Shown one piece after another: positions 8,174-17,745 of a DNA stretch of 51,205 nt. The position numbers and the translations under genes were made by a program. The first letter of the stretch is position 1. The number at the start of each line of letters is the position of its first letter. Below the pieces are notes generated by a model. That model ran no database searches. It saw only the letters and a program-made list of their open reading frames with translations, and had not been told where the DNA came from. Origin of the DNA: an uncultured Myxococcales bacterium (lineage in GTDB: Bacteria; Myxococcota_A; UBA9042; DTJE01); NCBI GenBank assembly GCA_903857665.1, contig CAIOFV010000152.1:1-51205 (forward strand), read 5' to 3'.

Positions 8174-8341
8174 TTGATCCCGCCGACCGCGGTTTCGGTG
8201 TTCATCGACCGGGACGGCAGCGTGACGTTCTCCGACCTCCCGGCGGACCTGGCCGAGGTGGTCCGGACACTGGACCCGGACGCCGCCCCGGCCTGCTCCG
8301 CGCCCGCTCGCAGGGCCCGCAAACGCAAGGAGACCCGATGA
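8174..8341 (+). CDS. Small hypothetical protein coupled to mtnA
   Basis: A 55-residue frame fills the gap between the L,D-transpeptidase and mtnA. It ends in ATGA, so its TGA overlaps the mtnA ATG, an arrangement typical of translational coupling. Candidate starts are TTG 8174 and GTG 8198; no ATG is available and no Shine-Dalgarno is convincing. The sequence has a compact core (VFIDRDGSVTFSDLPADLAE) resembling a strand-turn-helix, then a Cys-containing, strongly basic tail (RRARKRKETR). I do not recognise the family. Confidence 0.5.
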   Translation: MIPPTAVSVFIDRDGSVTFSDLPADLAEVVRTLDPDAAPACSAPARRARKRKETR

Positions 8342-9387
8342 CGACGACGCTCGATGCGATCCACCCGGTGGCCTATGACGGGGACGCGGTCATCCTGCTG
8401 GACCAGCGCCTGCTGCCAGGGCGCGAGGAATACCTGCGATGCCACACGGCCGCCGACGTGGCCGCCGGCATCCGCGACATGGTGGTCCGGGGCGCCCCGG
8501 CCATCGGCATCACCGCGGCCTACGGGATCGCGCTGGCCGCGCATCGCGCGCCCGACGCCGCCGCAGGGTTCGCCACCGCGGTGGAGGATGCCGCGCGGAT
8601 CATCGGCGCCTCGCGTCCGACAGCCGTCAACCTGCATTGGGCGATCGCCCGCATGATGGGCCGCTTCCACGCAATGGCCGGCGCAGGCGCGGACGCGATC
8701 CGCGCAGCGTTCGACGCCGAGGCCCGGGACATCCACGACGAGGACGTCGCGATGAACCGCGCCATCGGCCGGCATGGCGCCGCGCTGATCCCGGACGGCG
8801 CGACGGTGCTGACGCACTGCAACGCCGGCGCGCTGGCCACGGGAGGCTACGGCACGGCGCTGGGCGTGATCCGGGGCGCCCGCGAAGCCGGCAAGTCCGT
8901 CCGCATCATCGCGTGCGAGACGCGCCCCTACCTGCAGGGCGCACGGCTGACCGCCTGGGAACTGGTGCGTGACGGGTTCGACGTCACCCTGATCACGGAC
9001 AACGCCGCGGGCGCGCTGATGGCCAAAGGGCTGGTGACCTGCTGCGTGGTCGGCGCGGATCGCATCACCGCGAACGGCGATACGGCGAACAAGATCGGCA
9101 CGTACACGCACGCGGTGCTGGCGACACGGCACGCCATCCCGTTCTACGTGGCCGCGCCGTCCAGCACGCTCGACCCGACGCTGCCGGATGGATCCTTCAT
9201 CCCGATCGAGGAACGCTCGGCCGACGAGGTGCTGTACCTGCAGGGACATCGCGTGGCGGCCGAAGGCGTGAAGGTGATCAACCCGTCCTTCGATGTCACG
9301 CCGTGGTCGTTGATCACCGCGATCATCACCGAGCGCGGCGTGCACCGTCCGGGCCCACTGGGATACGGGTTCACCCGCCAGCCCTAG
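8338..9387 (+). CDS. mtnA: S-methyl-5-thioribose-1-phosphate isomerase
   Basis: MtnA isomerises methylthioribose-1-phosphate to methylthioribulose-1-phosphate in the methionine salvage pathway. The 349-residue product matches the family's usual length. It shows RGAPAIGITAAYG near residue 46, LTHCNAGALATGGYGTA with catalytic Cys161, ACETRPYLQGARLTAWEL, and CVVGADRITANGDTANKIGTY with catalytic Asp241. The related eIF2B subunits lack this full set. No other salvage gene lies nearby; the next features are tRNA genes on the opposite strand. Confidence 0.96.
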   Translation: MTTTLDAIHPVAYDGDAVILLDQRLLPGREEYLRCHTAADVAAGIRDMVVRGAPAIGITAAYGIALAAHRAPDAAAGFATAVEDAARIIGASRPTAVNLHWAIARMMGRFHAMAGAGADAIRAAFDAEARDIHDEDVAMNRAIGRHGAALIPDGATVLTHCNAGALATGGYGTALGVIRGAREAGKSVRIIACETRPYLQGARLTAWELVRDGFDVTLITDNAAGALMAKGLVTCCVVGADRITANGDTANKIGTYTHAVLATRHAIPFYVAAPSSTLDPTLPDGSFIPIEERSADEVLYLQGHRVAAEGVKVINPSFDVTPWSLITAIITERGVHRPGPLGYGFTRQP

Positions 9388-9460
9388 TCCCGCTCCCGCA
9401 CACCGGACGCACCGATACACAGCAGCCAGCGCGCGGTTTCCCGATGAATATGTGTGTGGA

Positions 9461-9535
9461 TGGTGGCCCTTACGGGAATCGAACCCGTCTCCCAAGATTG
9501 AGAGTCTTGTGTCCTAACCGATAGACTAAAGGGCC
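9461..9535 (-). tRNA. tRNA-Glu(CTC)
   Basis: The minus strand folds into a cloverleaf: acceptor GGCCCTT/AAGGGCC, anticodon stem CAAGA/TCTTG enclosing loop CTCTCAA (anticodon CTC), and T-arm ACGGG-TTCGATT-CCCGT. The discriminator is A and a 3' CCA is encoded at 9461-9463. Confidence 0.95.
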
Positions 9536-9610
9536 GCTGGCCGACAAACCCCCGGGGTCTCACCCCCGCGAGCGGCACGCCTCTGGGCGCGCCGGGCCGA
9601 TGTCAAATAG

Positions 9611-9681
9611 CTCGGGGACAGGGATTCGAACCCCGACAGGCAGATCCAGAGTCTGCAGTCCTACCGTTAGACGATCCCCGA
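9611..9681 (-). tRNA. tRNA-Gln(CTG)
   Basis: The minus strand forms acceptor TCGGGGA/TCCCCGA, anticodon stem GCAGA/TCTGC around loop CTCTGGA (anticodon CTG), and a T-arm with TTCGAAT. The discriminator is G and the following bases are CTA, so CCA is not encoded, unlike the neighbouring tRNA-Glu. Confidence 0.94.
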
Positions 9682-9734
9682 AACGCAAAGAACGCCGTTG
9701 GCAGGCCACGCAGCGCGTTCCCTACCAACGAAAC

Positions 9735-9764
9735 GCGGGGAGGATTATAGATTCTCCTCCCCGC
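9735..9764 (-). terminator. Hairpin terminator after rplQ
   Basis: GCGGGGAGGA (9735-9744) pairs perfectly with TCCTCCCCGC (9755-9764) across a 10-base AT-rich loop. It lies 10 bases beyond the rplQ stop. There is no long T tract, so termination may be partial and the two downstream tRNAs could be co-transcribed. Confidence 0.65.
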
Positions 9765-9773
9765 TCGTCAAGA

Positions 9774-10193
9774 TCATTCTTCGACGGCCGGCGAGGCCTT
9801 CGAAGCGGCCTTCGGCGCGTCCACCGCGGTCCCGGGATGGGCCCCGATGATCTCGACCAGGCACATCAGCGCGGCATCGCCCTTGCGCTGGAACAGTTTC
9901 ACCGTGCGGGTGAACCCCGAAATGCGGTTCGGGAAGGACTTGCCCCACGTATCGAACAGCATCTGCAATGGCATCGCGCCGAACAGTTCGCCCGCCGCCA
10001 TGCGCCGGTGGTGCAGATCCCCGATCCGCGCCCAGCCGATCAGGATGTCGGCACGCCGCTTCACTTCCTTGGCCTTCGCCTCGGTCGTGATGATGCTGCC
10101 GTGCTCGAACAGCGAGGACAGGAGGTTCCGGAACAGGGCCTTGCGGTGCGACGCCGTCCGGCCGAGCTTGACCTGCTTTCTATTGTGCCGCAT
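9774..10193 (-). CDS. rplQ: 50S ribosomal protein L17
   Basis: L17 sits near the exit of the ribosomal tunnel. The 139-residue product carries the family N-terminus [20 protein letters not shown] and the [14 protein letters not shown] helix. It ends in an Ala/Pro-rich acidic tail from about residue 118 that is longer than the minimal family form. It is the last gene of the ribosomal superoperon, 71 bases after rpoA, and is followed by a strong hairpin. Confidence 0.97.
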   Translation of the reverse strand: MRHNRKQVKLGRTASHRKALFRNLLSSLFEHGSIITTEAKAKEVKRRADILIGWARIGDLHHRRMAAGELFGAMPLQMLFDTWGKSFPNRISGFTRTVKLFQRKGDAALMCLVEIIGAHPGTAVDAPKAASKASPAVEE

Positions 10194-10264
10194 CGTTCAA
10201 CTCCTCCGAACACCCTCAGGCGCCCGCGTCCCTGCACGGGTCAACGCCCCAGGGCCGCACCGCG

Positions 10265-11290
10265 TCAGACCCGGTTCAACGGGTCGAAGCCTTCGAGCCG
10301 CATCCCCAGGGAAAGCCCCAGATCCTGCAGCACGTCCTTGATTTCCTTCAGCGACTTGCGCCCGAAATTCCGGGTCTTGAGCATTTCCTGCTCGGTCTTC
10401 TGGACCAGTTCGCCCACGTGGCGGATCCCCGCGTTCTGCAGGCAGTTCTGGGCACGGACCGACAGGTCCAGTTCCTCGACCAGGCGGTACAGCACGTCCG
10501 AGGTCGCGCCGTCAGCCGTAGCCACCGGGGCGTCGCCGTCCTCCAGCGAGGGCATCGCGACCGGACGCATCTCGTCCTCTTCGCTGCCTTCGTCGAAGTT
10601 GATGAAGACCTGGACCTGCTCCTTCATGATCTTGGCGGCGACGGCAACCGCTTCCTGCGGCAGCACGGCACCGTTGGTCCAGACCTCGAGGGTCAGGCGA
10701 TCGTAGTCCGTCATCTGGCCAACACGGGCGTTGGTGATGCGGTAGTTGACCTTCCGGATCGGCGTGAACACCGCGTCCATCGGGATCGTCCCGAGCGGCG
10801 CGTTCGGGTCCTTGCTGCGGTCGGCCGGCTGGTAGCCGAAGCCTTCCTTGACGGTCATTTCGATGTCCAGGACCGCGCCCGGACCCATCGTGCAGACGAC
10901 CACGTCGGGGTTCAGAACGGTGATCTCGGGCCCCTGGAACAGGTCGCCCGCGGTCACGATCTTCTCGCCTTCCAGGTGGACGTGGACCAGCTTCGGGCCG
11001 TCCACTTCCAGGCGAAGGTCCACGCCCTTCAGGTTCAGCACGATTTCCGACACGTCCTCGACGATGTCAGGAATCGTGGAAAACTCGTGCAGCACGCCTT
11101 CCACCTTGATGGCAGTGACGGCCGCACCGCGGATCGTGGACAACAGGATCCGGCGCAGGCTGTTGCCCAGCGTGGTGCCGAAACCCCGCTCCAAGGGTTC
11201 GGCAACAAACTTGCCGTAGTAGTCGGTCAACGAATCCGAGTCGACGAGGATCGACCGCGGACGAATCAGTTCCCGCCAATTCCTCTGCAT
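10265..11290 (-). CDS. rpoA: DNA-directed RNA polymerase subunit alpha
   Basis: Alpha nucleates RNA polymerase assembly and contacts promoter UP elements and activators. In the 341-residue product, the N-terminal dimerisation domain runs to about residue 235 ([35 protein letters not shown]). A flexible acidic linker ([10 protein letters not shown]...) follows to about 262. The C-terminal helix-hairpin-helix domain has [14 protein letters not shown] and [14 protein letters not shown]. It lies between rpsD and rplQ, the classical alpha-operon position. Confidence 0.98.
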   Translation of the reverse strand: MQRNWRELIRPRSILVDSDSLTDYYGKFVAEPLERGFGTTLGNSLRRILLSTIRGAAVTAIKVEGVLHEFSTIPDIVEDVSEIVLNLKGVDLRLEVDGPKLVHVHLEGEKIVTAGDLFQGPEITVLNPDVVVCTMGPGAVLDIEMTVKEGFGYQPADRSKDPNAPLGTIPMDAVFTPIRKVNYRITNARVGQMTDYDRLTLEVWTNGAVLPQEAVAVAAKIMKEQVQVFINFDEGSEEDEMRPVAMPSLEDGDAPVATADGATSDVLYRLVEELDLSVRAQNCLQNAGIRHVGELVQKTEQEMLKTRNFGRKSLKEIKDVLQDLGLSLGMRLEGFDPLNRV

Positions 11291-11336
11291 CGTGGCGCCT
11301 CCTGGCTGAAGCCGGTTCGGACTCCCTTCCGGGGTC

Positions 11337-11993
11337 CTACTTGGAGTACAGCTCGACGATCAGCTCTTGCCGGATCGCCCGTCCCTCGACCTCCGCTGCC
11401 GGCAGCAGGTCGGACAGGTCGTCGTGCTCGGGCAGCGACGTCACGGTGGCCTTCAGCTTGCTCCGATCCACGTCCAGCCAACGGACCGTGCGGCTCCGCT
11501 CGGCCACGGCCGACGCTTCGGCCACGCGCTTGATGCCCGTGGACTTCGGCCGGACCTCGACCACGTCCCCCGCCTTCACGATGTAGGAGGGGATGCTGAC
11601 GCGCTTGCCGTTCACGTTCACGTGACCGTGTCGAACCAGCTGGCGCGCGTCGTTGCGGTTCACCGCAAAGCCGGCGCGGTAGCACAGGTTGTCCAGGCGG
11701 GTCTCCAGCAGGCGCAGGAGGTTGTCGCCCGTGACGCCCTTCATCCGCTCGGCGCGCTCGAAGAACAGGTGGAACTGCTTCTCGAGCATGCCGTACATCC
11801 GGCGGACCTTCTGCTTTTCGCGAAGCTGCACGCTGTAGGGCGTCGGCTTCGAGCGCCGCTGGCCGTGCTGGCCCGGGGCATACCCGCGCCGCGCAAAGGC
11901 GCACTTTTCCGTATGGCACCGCTCGCCCTTCAGGAAGAGCTTCATGCCTTCCCGGCGGCAGATCCTGCACTGACCGTCCGTGTACCTGGCCAC
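11337..11993 (-). CDS. rpsD: 30S ribosomal protein S4, zinc-binding (C+) form
   Basis: S4 nucleates 16S rRNA folding and in many bacteria represses the alpha operon. I place the start at GTG 11991-11993, which gives 218 residues beginning ARYTDGQCRICRREG after the initiator; AGGAGG lies about 5 bases upstream. The longer frame to 12041 adds non-homologous residues that overlap rpsK. Cys9, Cys12, Cys26 and Cys31 form the zinc site. The S4 RNA-binding domain (LDNLCYRAGFAVNRNDARQL, then HGHVNVNGKRV) follows. The stop codon is TAG. Confidence 0.96.
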   Translation of the reverse strand: MARYTDGQCRICRREGMKLFLKGERCHTEKCAFARRGYAPGQHGQRRSKPTPYSVQLREKQKVRRMYGMLEKQFHLFFERAERMKGVTGDNLLRLLETRLDNLCYRAGFAVNRNDARQLVRHGHVNVNGKRVSIPSYIVKAGDVVEVRPKSTGIKRVAEASAVAERSRTVRWLDVDRSKLKATVTSLPEHDDLSDLLPAAEVEGRAIRQELIVELYSK

Positions 11994-12006
11994 ATCAACC
12001 TCCTGA

Positions 12007-12393
12007 TCAGACCCGACGACGCTTCGGGGGGCGGCACCCATTGTGCGGAACCGGCGTCACGTCACGGATGTAACTCACGCGCAGACCGGCGGCCGACAGC
12101 GCGCGAATCGCAGACTCGCGACCGCCGCCCGGGCCCCGGACCAGGACCTGCACCGACTTCATCCCGACTTCCTGGGCGCGCTTGGCCGCGTCCTCGGCCG
12201 CCATCTGGGCCGCGAACGGGGTCGACTTGCGCGATCCCTTGAACCCCCGCCGACCGGCGGAGGACCACGCCACCACCGCGCCATTCGGGTCGGTGATGGT
12301 CACGATCGTGTTGTTGAAGGTCGCGCTGATATGGACCACGCCCTGCGGCACGTCCTTGCGAACCTTCTTCTTTCCCACCTTCGCCTTGGCCAT
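12007..12393 (-). CDS. rpsK: 30S ribosomal protein S11
   Basis: S11 lies on the 30S platform near the mRNA exit and the anti-Shine-Dalgarno helix. The 128-residue protein shows the family motifs [35 protein letters not shown], the [13 protein letters not shown] loop and the basic end [10 protein letters not shown]. Thirteen bases separate it from both rpsM upstream and the chosen rpsD start downstream. Confidence 0.98.
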   Translation of the reverse strand: MAKAKVGKKKVRKDVPQGVVHISATFNNTIVTITDPNGAVVAWSSAGRRGFKGSRKSTPFAAQMAAEDAAKRAQEVGMKSVQVLVRGPGGGRESAIRALSAAGLRVSYIRDVTPVPHNGCRPPKRRRV

Positions 12394-12406
12394 GGTGTGG
12401 ATCCTC

Positions 12407-12775
12407 CTACTTCTTCTTCCGGATCGTCGCGCCGCGCTTGCCCTTGCGGGTACGGGCGTTGGTGTGCGTCCTCTGGCCGCGCACGGGCAAGCCCTTGCGA
12501 TGCCGAAGGCCCCGGTAGCACCCCATGTCCATCAGGACCTTGATGTTCGCCGACACCTCGCGGCGAAGGTCACCCTCCACCTTGAAGCCCGCGTCGATCA
12601 CCTCACGGATACGAGCGATCTCGCCTTCCGTCAGGTCGTCCGTGCGCGTCCGGGGATCCACGCCCGCCTGGGCGAGGACCTTCAACGCGTTCGTCGGTCC
12701 GATGCCGTAGATGTACCGGAGGGCGATCCCAACCGGCTTCTTCCTCGGGAGGTCAACACCAGCGATTCGAGCCAT
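12407..12775 (-). CDS. rpsM: 30S ribosomal protein S13
   Basis: S13 is in the 30S head and makes inter-subunit bridges and P-site tRNA contacts. The 122-residue sequence starts [20 protein letters not shown], has the helix-hairpin-helix [13 protein letters not shown], the [19 protein letters not shown] signature, and a Lys/Arg-rich tail that reaches the tRNA. Confidence 0.98.
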   Translation of the reverse strand: MARIAGVDLPRKKPVGIALRYIYGIGPTNALKVLAQAGVDPRTRTDDLTEGEIARIREVIDAGFKVEGDLRREVSANIKVLMDMGCYRGLRHRKGLPVRGQRTHTNARTRKGKRGATIRKKK

Positions 12776-12797
12776 GACGCCTCCAATCTCCCTGCAC

Positions 12798-12911
12798 TCA
12801 GCCCTGGCGCTGCTTGTGCCGCGGGTTTTCGCAAATCACCCGCACCACACCGCGGCGCTTGATGATCTTGCACTTCTCGCAAATCTTCTTCACCGAAGCC
12901 TTGACCTTCAT
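12798..12911 (-). CDS. rpmJ: 50S ribosomal protein L36, zinc-binding form
   Basis: This 37-residue gene sits between infA and rpsM. It reads [20 protein letters not shown] at the start, with Cys11, Cys14, Cys27 and His32 forming the zinc site of the C+ type. The ATG at 12909-12911 is preceded by GGAGGC. L36 binds 23S rRNA near the GTPase-associated region. Confidence 0.97.
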   Translation of the reverse strand: MKVKASVKKICEKCKIIKRRGVVRVICENPRHKQRQG

Positions 12912-12921
12912 GGCCGCCTCC

Positions 12922-13140
12922 TTACCGCACCCGGAACACGATCCGCCCACGGGTGACGTCATAGGGCGACAGTTCCACGCGCACCTTGTCACCGGGCAGG
13001 ATCCGGATGAAGTGCATCCGCATCTTGCCGCAGACATGAGCCAGCACACGATGGTTGTTCGCCAGTTCAACACGGAACATCGCGTTCGGGAGCGCCTCGA
13101 CGACGACGCCCTCTACCTCGATGGCCTCTTCCTTCGGCAT
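12922..13140 (-). CDS. infA: Translation initiation factor IF-1
   Basis: IF-1 blocks the A site during 30S initiation and assists IF-2 and IF-3. The 72-residue product is a single S1-type OB fold with the family motifs [36 protein letters not shown] and [16 protein letters not shown]. It follows secY directly, where adk and map are often found between the two; neither is present here. Confidence 0.98.
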   Translation of the reverse strand: MPKEEAIEVEGVVVEALPNAMFRVELANNHRVLAHVCGKMRMHFIRILPGDKVRVELSPYDVTRGRIVFRVR

Positions 13141-13200
13141 CAGGACCCCTTCGTTCTAGAAAACCTGCACATCGCCAAGCCCGTGACCAGGCCAAACGGC

Positions 13201-14541
13201 CTAGCCGTAGTCCCGACGTCCGCGAACCCGCGGGCCATGAGCCCCGGCGAAGCCCTCGTACGAACGGCTGATCAGGTGTGACTCGATCTGCCCGGCCGTG
13301 TCCATCGCCACGCCCACGACGATCAGCAGCGACGTCCCACCGAAGTAGAACGGCACCGAGTAGTGCTGCTGCAGGATGGTCGGCAGCACGCAGATCCCGC
13401 TGATGTAGATCGCACCGCCCACGGTGATCCGCGACAGCACGCGATCGATGTAGTCCGCCGTGGCCTTGCCCGCGCGGATGCCCGGGACGAACCCGCCGTT
13501 CTTCTTCAGGTTGTCCGCGACGTCTACCGGGTTGAACGTGACGGCCGTGTAGAAGAACGCGAAGAACACGATCAGGCCCACGTACACCACGTTGTACAGC
13601 AGGTGCCCCGGGACCAGCACGCTCTGCATCCAGGCAACCCACGACGCGCCCGGGAACAGGTTGGACAGCGTCGCCGGGAACATCAGGATGGAGGACGCGA
13701 AGATCGGCGGGATGACGCCCGCGGTGTTGACCTTCAGGGGCAGGTACGTCGTCTGGCCGCCGTACAGCTTCCGGCCGACCACCTTCTTGGCGTACTGCAC
13801 CGGGATGCGCCGCTGGCCGCGCTCGAAGAACACGATCACGCCCATCGTCACCATGATCATGATGAGGATCATGACCAGGGTCAGGGGTTCCAGGCGGCCG
13901 CCGGCCATCGTGGAAAGCGAGTAGGTCTGGACGACGGCGTCGGGCAGGCGCGCCACGATGCCGGCGAAGATGATCAGGGACACGCCGTTGCCGATGCCGC
14001 GCTCCGTGATGGATTCGCCCATCCACATCAGCAGCATCGTCCCGGTGGTCAGCGACAGCACCGTCAGGAACTTGAACACGAACGCAGACATGCGGACCAC
14101 GTTTTCCGTGCCTGCCTGGGTGTTCAAGGACTGCAACCACACCGCGATGCCCACGCCCTGGATCGCGGCGAGGCCGACTGCGGCATAGCGCGTGTACTGG
14201 TTGATCTTGCGACGGCCGGCATCGCCCTCCTTCTGCAACCGCTCCAGGGCGGGGATGACCACCGCCAGGAGCTGGAAGATGATGGAGGCGCTGATGTACG
14301 GCATGACGCCCAGAGCGAAGATCGACATCTGGGAGACGGCGCCGCCCGAGAACATGTCGAAGAGTCCCAGCAGACCGGTCTGGCCATACTTCACGTAGTT
14401 GGCCATGATCTCGCGGTCGACGCCGGGGACGGTGACGAAGATCCCGATGCGGTACACGGCCAGCATGCCGAGCGTGTACAGCAGCCGCTTTCGCAGCTCG
14501 GGGACCTTTCCGAGTCCTTCCAGGCTGTGGGCCACGTTCAA
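13201..14541 (-). CDS. secY: Preprotein translocase subunit SecY
   Basis: SecY is the channel of the inner-membrane Sec translocon. The 446-residue product has ten predicted hydrophobic segments. It shows the plug region with [12 protein letters not shown], the conserved [13 protein letters not shown], the TM5 end [21 protein letters not shown] in the cytosolic loop, and the C-terminal loop [13 protein letters not shown]. It lies between rplO and infA. The C-terminus is slightly extended and Arg/Gly-rich ([12 protein letters not shown]). Confidence 0.98.
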   Translation of the reverse strand: MNVAHSLEGLGKVPELRKRLLYTLGMLAVYRIGIFVTVPGVDREIMANYVKYGQTGLLGLFDMFSGGAVSQMSIFALGVMPYISASIIFQLLAVVIPALERLQKEGDAGRRKINQYTRYAAVGLAAIQGVGIAVWLQSLNTQAGTENVVRMSAFVFKFLTVLSLTTGTMLLMWMGESITERGIGNGVSLIIFAGIVARLPDAVVQTYSLSTMAGGRLEPLTLVMILIMIMVTMGVIVFFERGQRRIPVQYAKKVVGRKLYGGQTTYLPLKVNTAGVIPPIFASSILMFPATLSNLFPGASWVAWMQSVLVPGHLLYNVVYVGLIVFFAFFYTAVTFNPVDVADNLKKNGGFVPGIRAGKATADYIDRVLSRITVGGAIYISGICVLPTILQQHYSVPFYFGGTSLLIVVGVAMDTAGQIESHLISRSYEGFAGAHGPRVRGRRDYG

Positions 14542-14561
14542 CCCTCCGACGCAGGGGCGAT

Positions 14562-15029
14562 CTACGCCTCGACGTCCTCGATCTCGACCACCAGGCGCGC
14601 CGTGCCGCCCGCCGCCTCGATCTTCTGGCGAGCCACATCACTGAACGCGTGAGCGACCACATCCAGCTTCTTGGTCACTTCACCGGAACCCAGCACCTTG
14701 ACCCCGTCGCCGATCTTGCGGACGAGGCCCGAGGCCACCAGGGACGCCGGGTCCACGTGGGTTTCCGCCGGGAAGATGTCCAGCGCGCCCACGTTGACGA
14801 TCGAGAACTCGATGTGGTTCAGCGGCCGGAAGCCGATCTTCGGCAGGCGGCGCTGCAGGGGCATCTGGCCGCCCTCGAAGTAGGCGGGGCGTCCCTTGCC
14901 CGTACGCGCGCCGGTACCCTTGTGGCCGCGACCTGACGTCTTGCCAAGACCGGATCCATAGCCACGACCGACACGCTTGCGCGTCTTGGTCGCGCCGGGA
15001 TTCGGCGACAGGTGCGAAAGTTCCTTCAT
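14562..15029 (-). CDS. rplO: 50S ribosomal protein L15
   Basis: L15 is a late-assembling protein with an extended N-terminal arm into 23S rRNA. The 155-residue sequence has the Gly/Arg-rich arm ([20 protein letters not shown], then [10 protein letters not shown]), [13 protein letters not shown], and the C-terminal globular part with [20 protein letters not shown]. Its ATG overlaps the rpsE TGA, so no rpmD (L30) gene separates the two as it does in many bacteria. Confidence 0.98.
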   Translation of the reverse strand: MKELSHLSPNPGATKTRKRVGRGYGSGLGKTSGRGHKGTGARTGKGRPAYFEGGQMPLQRRLPKIGFRPLNHIEFSIVNVGALDIFPAETHVDPASLVASGLVRKIGDGVKVLGSGEVTKKLDVVAHAFSDVARQKIEAAGGTARLVVEIEDVEA

Positions 15030-15529
15030 CGCCCAACCTCCTGGACGAGGCCGCGCTTCTCGGCGACCTCATCGGGCATCATCAGCAGGCGGAGGCCCGC
15101 GATCGTGGCCCGGACGACGTTGTGCGCGTTGCGGCTGCCGACGTTCTTCGCCAGCACGTCCTTCACGCCCGCCGCCGCCAGGACCGCGCGAGTGGCGCCG
15201 CCGGCGATGAGGCCCGTACCGGCCGAGGCCGGACGCATCACCACGAGGCCCGCGCCGTAATGGCCGATGACTTCGTGCGGCAGGGTGTCGCCGAACAGGG
15301 GCACGCGAATCATGTTCTTCTTCGCGTGCTCGGCGCCCTTGCGGATGGCCTCCGGGACTTCCTGGGCCTTGCCCAGGCCGAACCCGACCAGCCCCTCACC
15401 GTTGCCGATGACCACGAGCGCCGCGAACGAGAACCGGCGGCCGCCCTTGACCACCTTGGCCACGCGGCCGAGGTGGACGATGTGCTCGGAGAATTCCAGT
15501 TTCTCCTGAACTTGCTCTTCAGCGCTCAA
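15026..15529 (-). CDS. rpsE: 30S ribosomal protein S5
   Basis: S5 lies at the mRNA entry side and affects decoding fidelity and helicase action. The 167-residue protein has the double-stranded-RNA-binding-like N-terminal domain with [20 protein letters not shown] and [18 protein letters not shown], then the [19 protein letters not shown] segment. Its stop overlaps the rplO start (ATGA). Confidence 0.98.
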   Translation of the reverse strand: MSAEEQVQEKLEFSEHIVHLGRVAKVVKGGRRFSFAALVVIGNGEGLVGFGLGKAQEVPEAIRKGAEHAKKNMIRVPLFGDTLPHEVIGHYGAGLVVMRPASAGTGLIAGGATRAVLAAAGVKDVLAKNVGSRNAHNVVRATIAGLRLLMMPDEVAEKRGLVQEVGR

Positions 15530-15545
15530 GACGCCACCTCCTAGG

Positions 15546-15920
15546 TCAGAACTTCAGTCCCGCTTCCCTGGCCGCATCCGCCATTGCCGCAATCCGGCCG
15601 TGGTACAGGAACCCGTTGCGGTCGAAGACGACGGTGTCGATCCCGGCCGCCTTGCAGCGTTCCGCGATCAGGCTACCGACCTTCTTCGCCACGTCCATCT
15701 TGCTGGCGTCCGGGTTGCCCGTCGCGAACTCCTTGCCTTCCGACGTCGCGGCGCACAGCGTGCGGCCCGCATCATCGTCGATGACCTGGCAGGAGATGTG
15801 GCGGGTGCTGCGGAAGACCACCAGGCGCGGACGAGCCTGGCTCCCCGCCACCTTCTTCCGGATCCTCTGCTTACGACTCAGCCGGGCTTCGAGCCGGCGT
15901 TCAGCGTTCCGAACTTCCAC
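15546..15920 (-). CDS. rplR: 50S ribosomal protein L18
   Basis: L18 binds 5S rRNA and attaches it to the large subunit. In the 124-residue product the basic N-terminal arm ([19 protein letters not shown]) precedes the core [20 protein letters not shown] and the C-terminal [20 protein letters not shown] signature. It lies 16 bases upstream of rpsE. Confidence 0.98.
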   Translation of the reverse strand: MEVRNAERRLEARLSRKQRIRKKVAGSQARPRLVVFRSTRHISCQVIDDDAGRTLCAATSEGKEFATGNPDASKMDVAKKVGSLIAERCKAAGIDTVVFDRNGFLYHGRIAAMADAAREAGLKF

Positions 15921-15934
15921 GTTGCCCTCCGCCG

Positions 15935-16474
15935 CTACTTCGCGCCGGCCTTACCGGCCTTCCGCTTGATCTTCTCGCCCAGGTAGGCCACGCCCTTGCC
16001 CTTGTAGGGCTCGATCTCGCGCACCGCGCGGATCTTGGCGGCCGTGTCCCCCAGGGACTCCTTGTTGATGCTCTTCAGGACGATCGTCGTGTTCTTCGCC
16101 TCGACCGTCGCCGTGACGTCGGCCGGGAGCGGGAACACGACCGGCTTCGAGTAGCCGAGGAACAGGGTCAGGCCCGTGGGAGCGGCTTCGACCTTGTAGC
16201 CCGTACCCGTGATCACCAGCGTCTTGGAAAAGCCCTTGCTGACCCCGTCGACCATGTTGGCAACGAGCGTCCGCATCAGGCCGTGCAGCGACGCCGCCTT
16301 CACGTGGCTGGGATCCGGGGACACGACGATCTCCGTCTTTTCGACGGCGAGCGTCACGCCCAGCATGTCCCGGGACAGGATCCCCAGGGGGCCCTTCACC
16401 GTGACGGTCGGGCCCTTGACCTTGATTTCCACGCCGGTCGGTACCGGGATGGGCTTCTTACCGATTCGCGACAC
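15935..16474 (-). CDS. rplF: 50S ribosomal protein L6
   Basis: L6 sits beside the sarcin-ricin loop and factor-binding site. The 179-residue product has two related alpha-beta domains. It starts [20 protein letters not shown], carries [25 protein letters not shown] in the middle, and ends with the [14 protein letters not shown] signature and a Lys-rich tail. An 81-base gap without an obvious gene separates it from rpsH. Confidence 0.98.
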   Translation of the reverse strand: MSRIGKKPIPVPTGVEIKVKGPTVTVKGPLGILSRDMLGVTLAVEKTEIVVSPDPSHVKAASLHGLMRTLVANMVDGVSKGFSKTLVITGTGYKVEAAPTGLTLFLGYSKPVVFPLPADVTATVEAKNTTIVLKSINKESLGDTAAKIRAVREIEPYKGKGVAYLGEKIKRKAGKAGAK

Positions 16475-16555
16475 GGTACCCTCCGCATTCGTCAGTGCTG
16501 CACGAGCGGTCAGCGCACTGCCGCCCCCGCCACACCGCGCCCGTTCGACCGGGCC

Positions 16556-16951
16556 TCACCAGATCGTCAGCAGGACCTCGCCGCCGATGCCCAGCTTCCG
16601 GGCTTCGGCGTCGACCATCAACCCCTGCGGGGTCGACAGGATCGCCAGGCCCATGCCGCGCTTGACGCGAGGGATCTCGCGCTTGCCGACGTAGACCCGG
16701 CGGCCCGGCTTGCTCTCGCGGCGGATGCCCGCGATCGCCGGACGCTTGGGCGCGACGTACTTCAGGTAGATCTTGAGGATCCCCTGGAGCCGGTCGTCCA
16801 TCACCGAGCAGTCCTCGATGTAGCCCTGCTGCTTCAGGATTTCAGCAATCCGTCGCTTCACGTTGGAGTTGGGCATCTCCAGCGACGGGAATCCGGCCTG
16901 AATGGCGTTCCGGATCCGGGTCAGCATGTCCCCGATGGGATCGGTCGTCAT
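16556..16951 (-). CDS. rpsH: 30S ribosomal protein S8
   Basis: S8 organises the central domain of 16S rRNA and, in enterobacteria, represses the spc operon. The 131-residue sequence begins MTTDPIGDMLTRIRNA, has the KRRIAEILKQQGYIEDC helix, and the C-terminal motif GLAILSTPQGLMVDAEARKL, with GGEVL close to the terminus. It lies 11 bases after rpsN. Confidence 0.98.
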   Translation of the reverse strand: MTTDPIGDMLTRIRNAIQAGFPSLEMPNSNVKRRIAEILKQQGYIEDCSVMDDRLQGILKIYLKYVAPKRPAIAGIRRESKPGRRVYVGKREIPRVKRGMGLAILSTPQGLMVDAEARKLGIGGEVLLTIW

Positions 16952-16962
16952 GGCACGCTCTC

Positions 16963-17148
16963 CTACCAGCTGGCCTTGATCACGCCGGGAAGGTCCCCGC
17001 GCAGCGCCGCGTTACGGAAGCAGATGCGGCACATGTTGAACTTCCGATAGTACGCATGGGCGCGCCCGCACAGGGGGCAGCGCCGATAGGCGCGCACCTT
17101 GAACTTGGGCTTCCGAGCCGCCTTGATCATCAACGACGTCTTAGCCAC
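16963..17148 (-). CDS. rpsN: 30S ribosomal protein S14, zinc-binding (type Z) form
   Basis: At 61 residues this is the short zinc form of S14. CPLC (Cys24, Cys27) and CRIC (Cys40, Cys43) make the zinc ribbon, and the sequence ends [14 protein letters not shown]14 packs in the 30S head near S3 and S10. It sits in the canonical rplE-rpsN-rpsH order with 11-12 base spacings. Confidence 0.98.
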   Translation of the reverse strand: MAKTSLMIKAARKPKFKVRAYRRCPLCGRAHAYYRKFNMCRICFRNAALRGDLPGVIKASW

Positions 17149-17160
17149 GCCTCAACCTCC

Positions 17161-17706
17161 TCACGCCTGCTTCCGGAAGGGCATCCCCATCCCCTTCAGC
17201 AGGGCGAACGCTTCCTCGTCGGTACCGGCGCTCGTCCCGATGGTGATGTTCATCCCCGTGTACTTCTCGACCTTGTCGTAGTCGATCTCGGGGAAGATGA
17301 TCTGCTCGCGCAGGCCCAGCGTGTAGTCCCCATGGCCGTCAAAGGCCTTCGTGGGGACGCCACGGAAGTCGCGCACGCGGGGAAGGGCGACGTTCAGCAA
17401 CCGATCCAGGAACTCGAACATCCGCACGCCGCGCAGCGTCACCGAGCACCCGACCGCGTTGCCCTGGCGGACCTTGAAGGCCGCGATGGACTTGCGGCAC
17501 TTCGTCACCACCGGCTTCTGGCCCGCGATCAGGCTCAGCTCGCCGACCGACGTCTCGATCAGCTTCGGGTTCTTCGTCGCCTCGCCGAGACCCATGTTCA
17601 GGGTCACCTTGAGGAGGCGCGGCACCTGGAGGCGGTTCTTGTAGCCGAACTGCGCCATCAGGACCGGAACCACATCGTCCTCGTACTTCTTTCGCATCCT
17701 GGTCAT
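17161..17706 (-). CDS. rplE: 50S ribosomal protein L5
   Basis: L5 binds 5S rRNA and contacts P-site tRNA and S13. The 181-residue product contains [37 protein letters not shown], the [10 protein letters not shown] loop and the C-terminal [20 protein letters not shown] segment. Thirty-nine bases separate it from rplX. Confidence 0.98.
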   Translation of the reverse strand: MTRMRKKYEDDVVPVLMAQFGYKNRLQVPRLLKVTLNMGLGEATKNPKLIETSVGELSLIAGQKPVVTKCRKSIAAFKVRQGNAVGCSVTLRGVRMFEFLDRLLNVALPRVRDFRGVPTKAFDGHGDYTLGLREQIIFPEIDYDKVEKYTGMNITIGTSAGTDEEAFALLKGMGMPFRKQA

Positions 17707-17745
17707 CGTTCCTTCCCCGCTCGCGCCGGGAGGCCTCGCGGCCCC

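Noticed and set aside
6085..9495. An 1136-codon minus-strand frame opposite the L,D-transpeptidase and mtnA genes
   Set aside because: Both plus-strand genes have strong family motifs; the antisense frame has none and reflects low stop frequency at high GC.
13067..14662. A 531-codon minus-strand frame overlapping secY in another phase
   Set aside because: SecY is clear in its own frame; the alternative is Arg/Ala/Pro-rich shadow translation.
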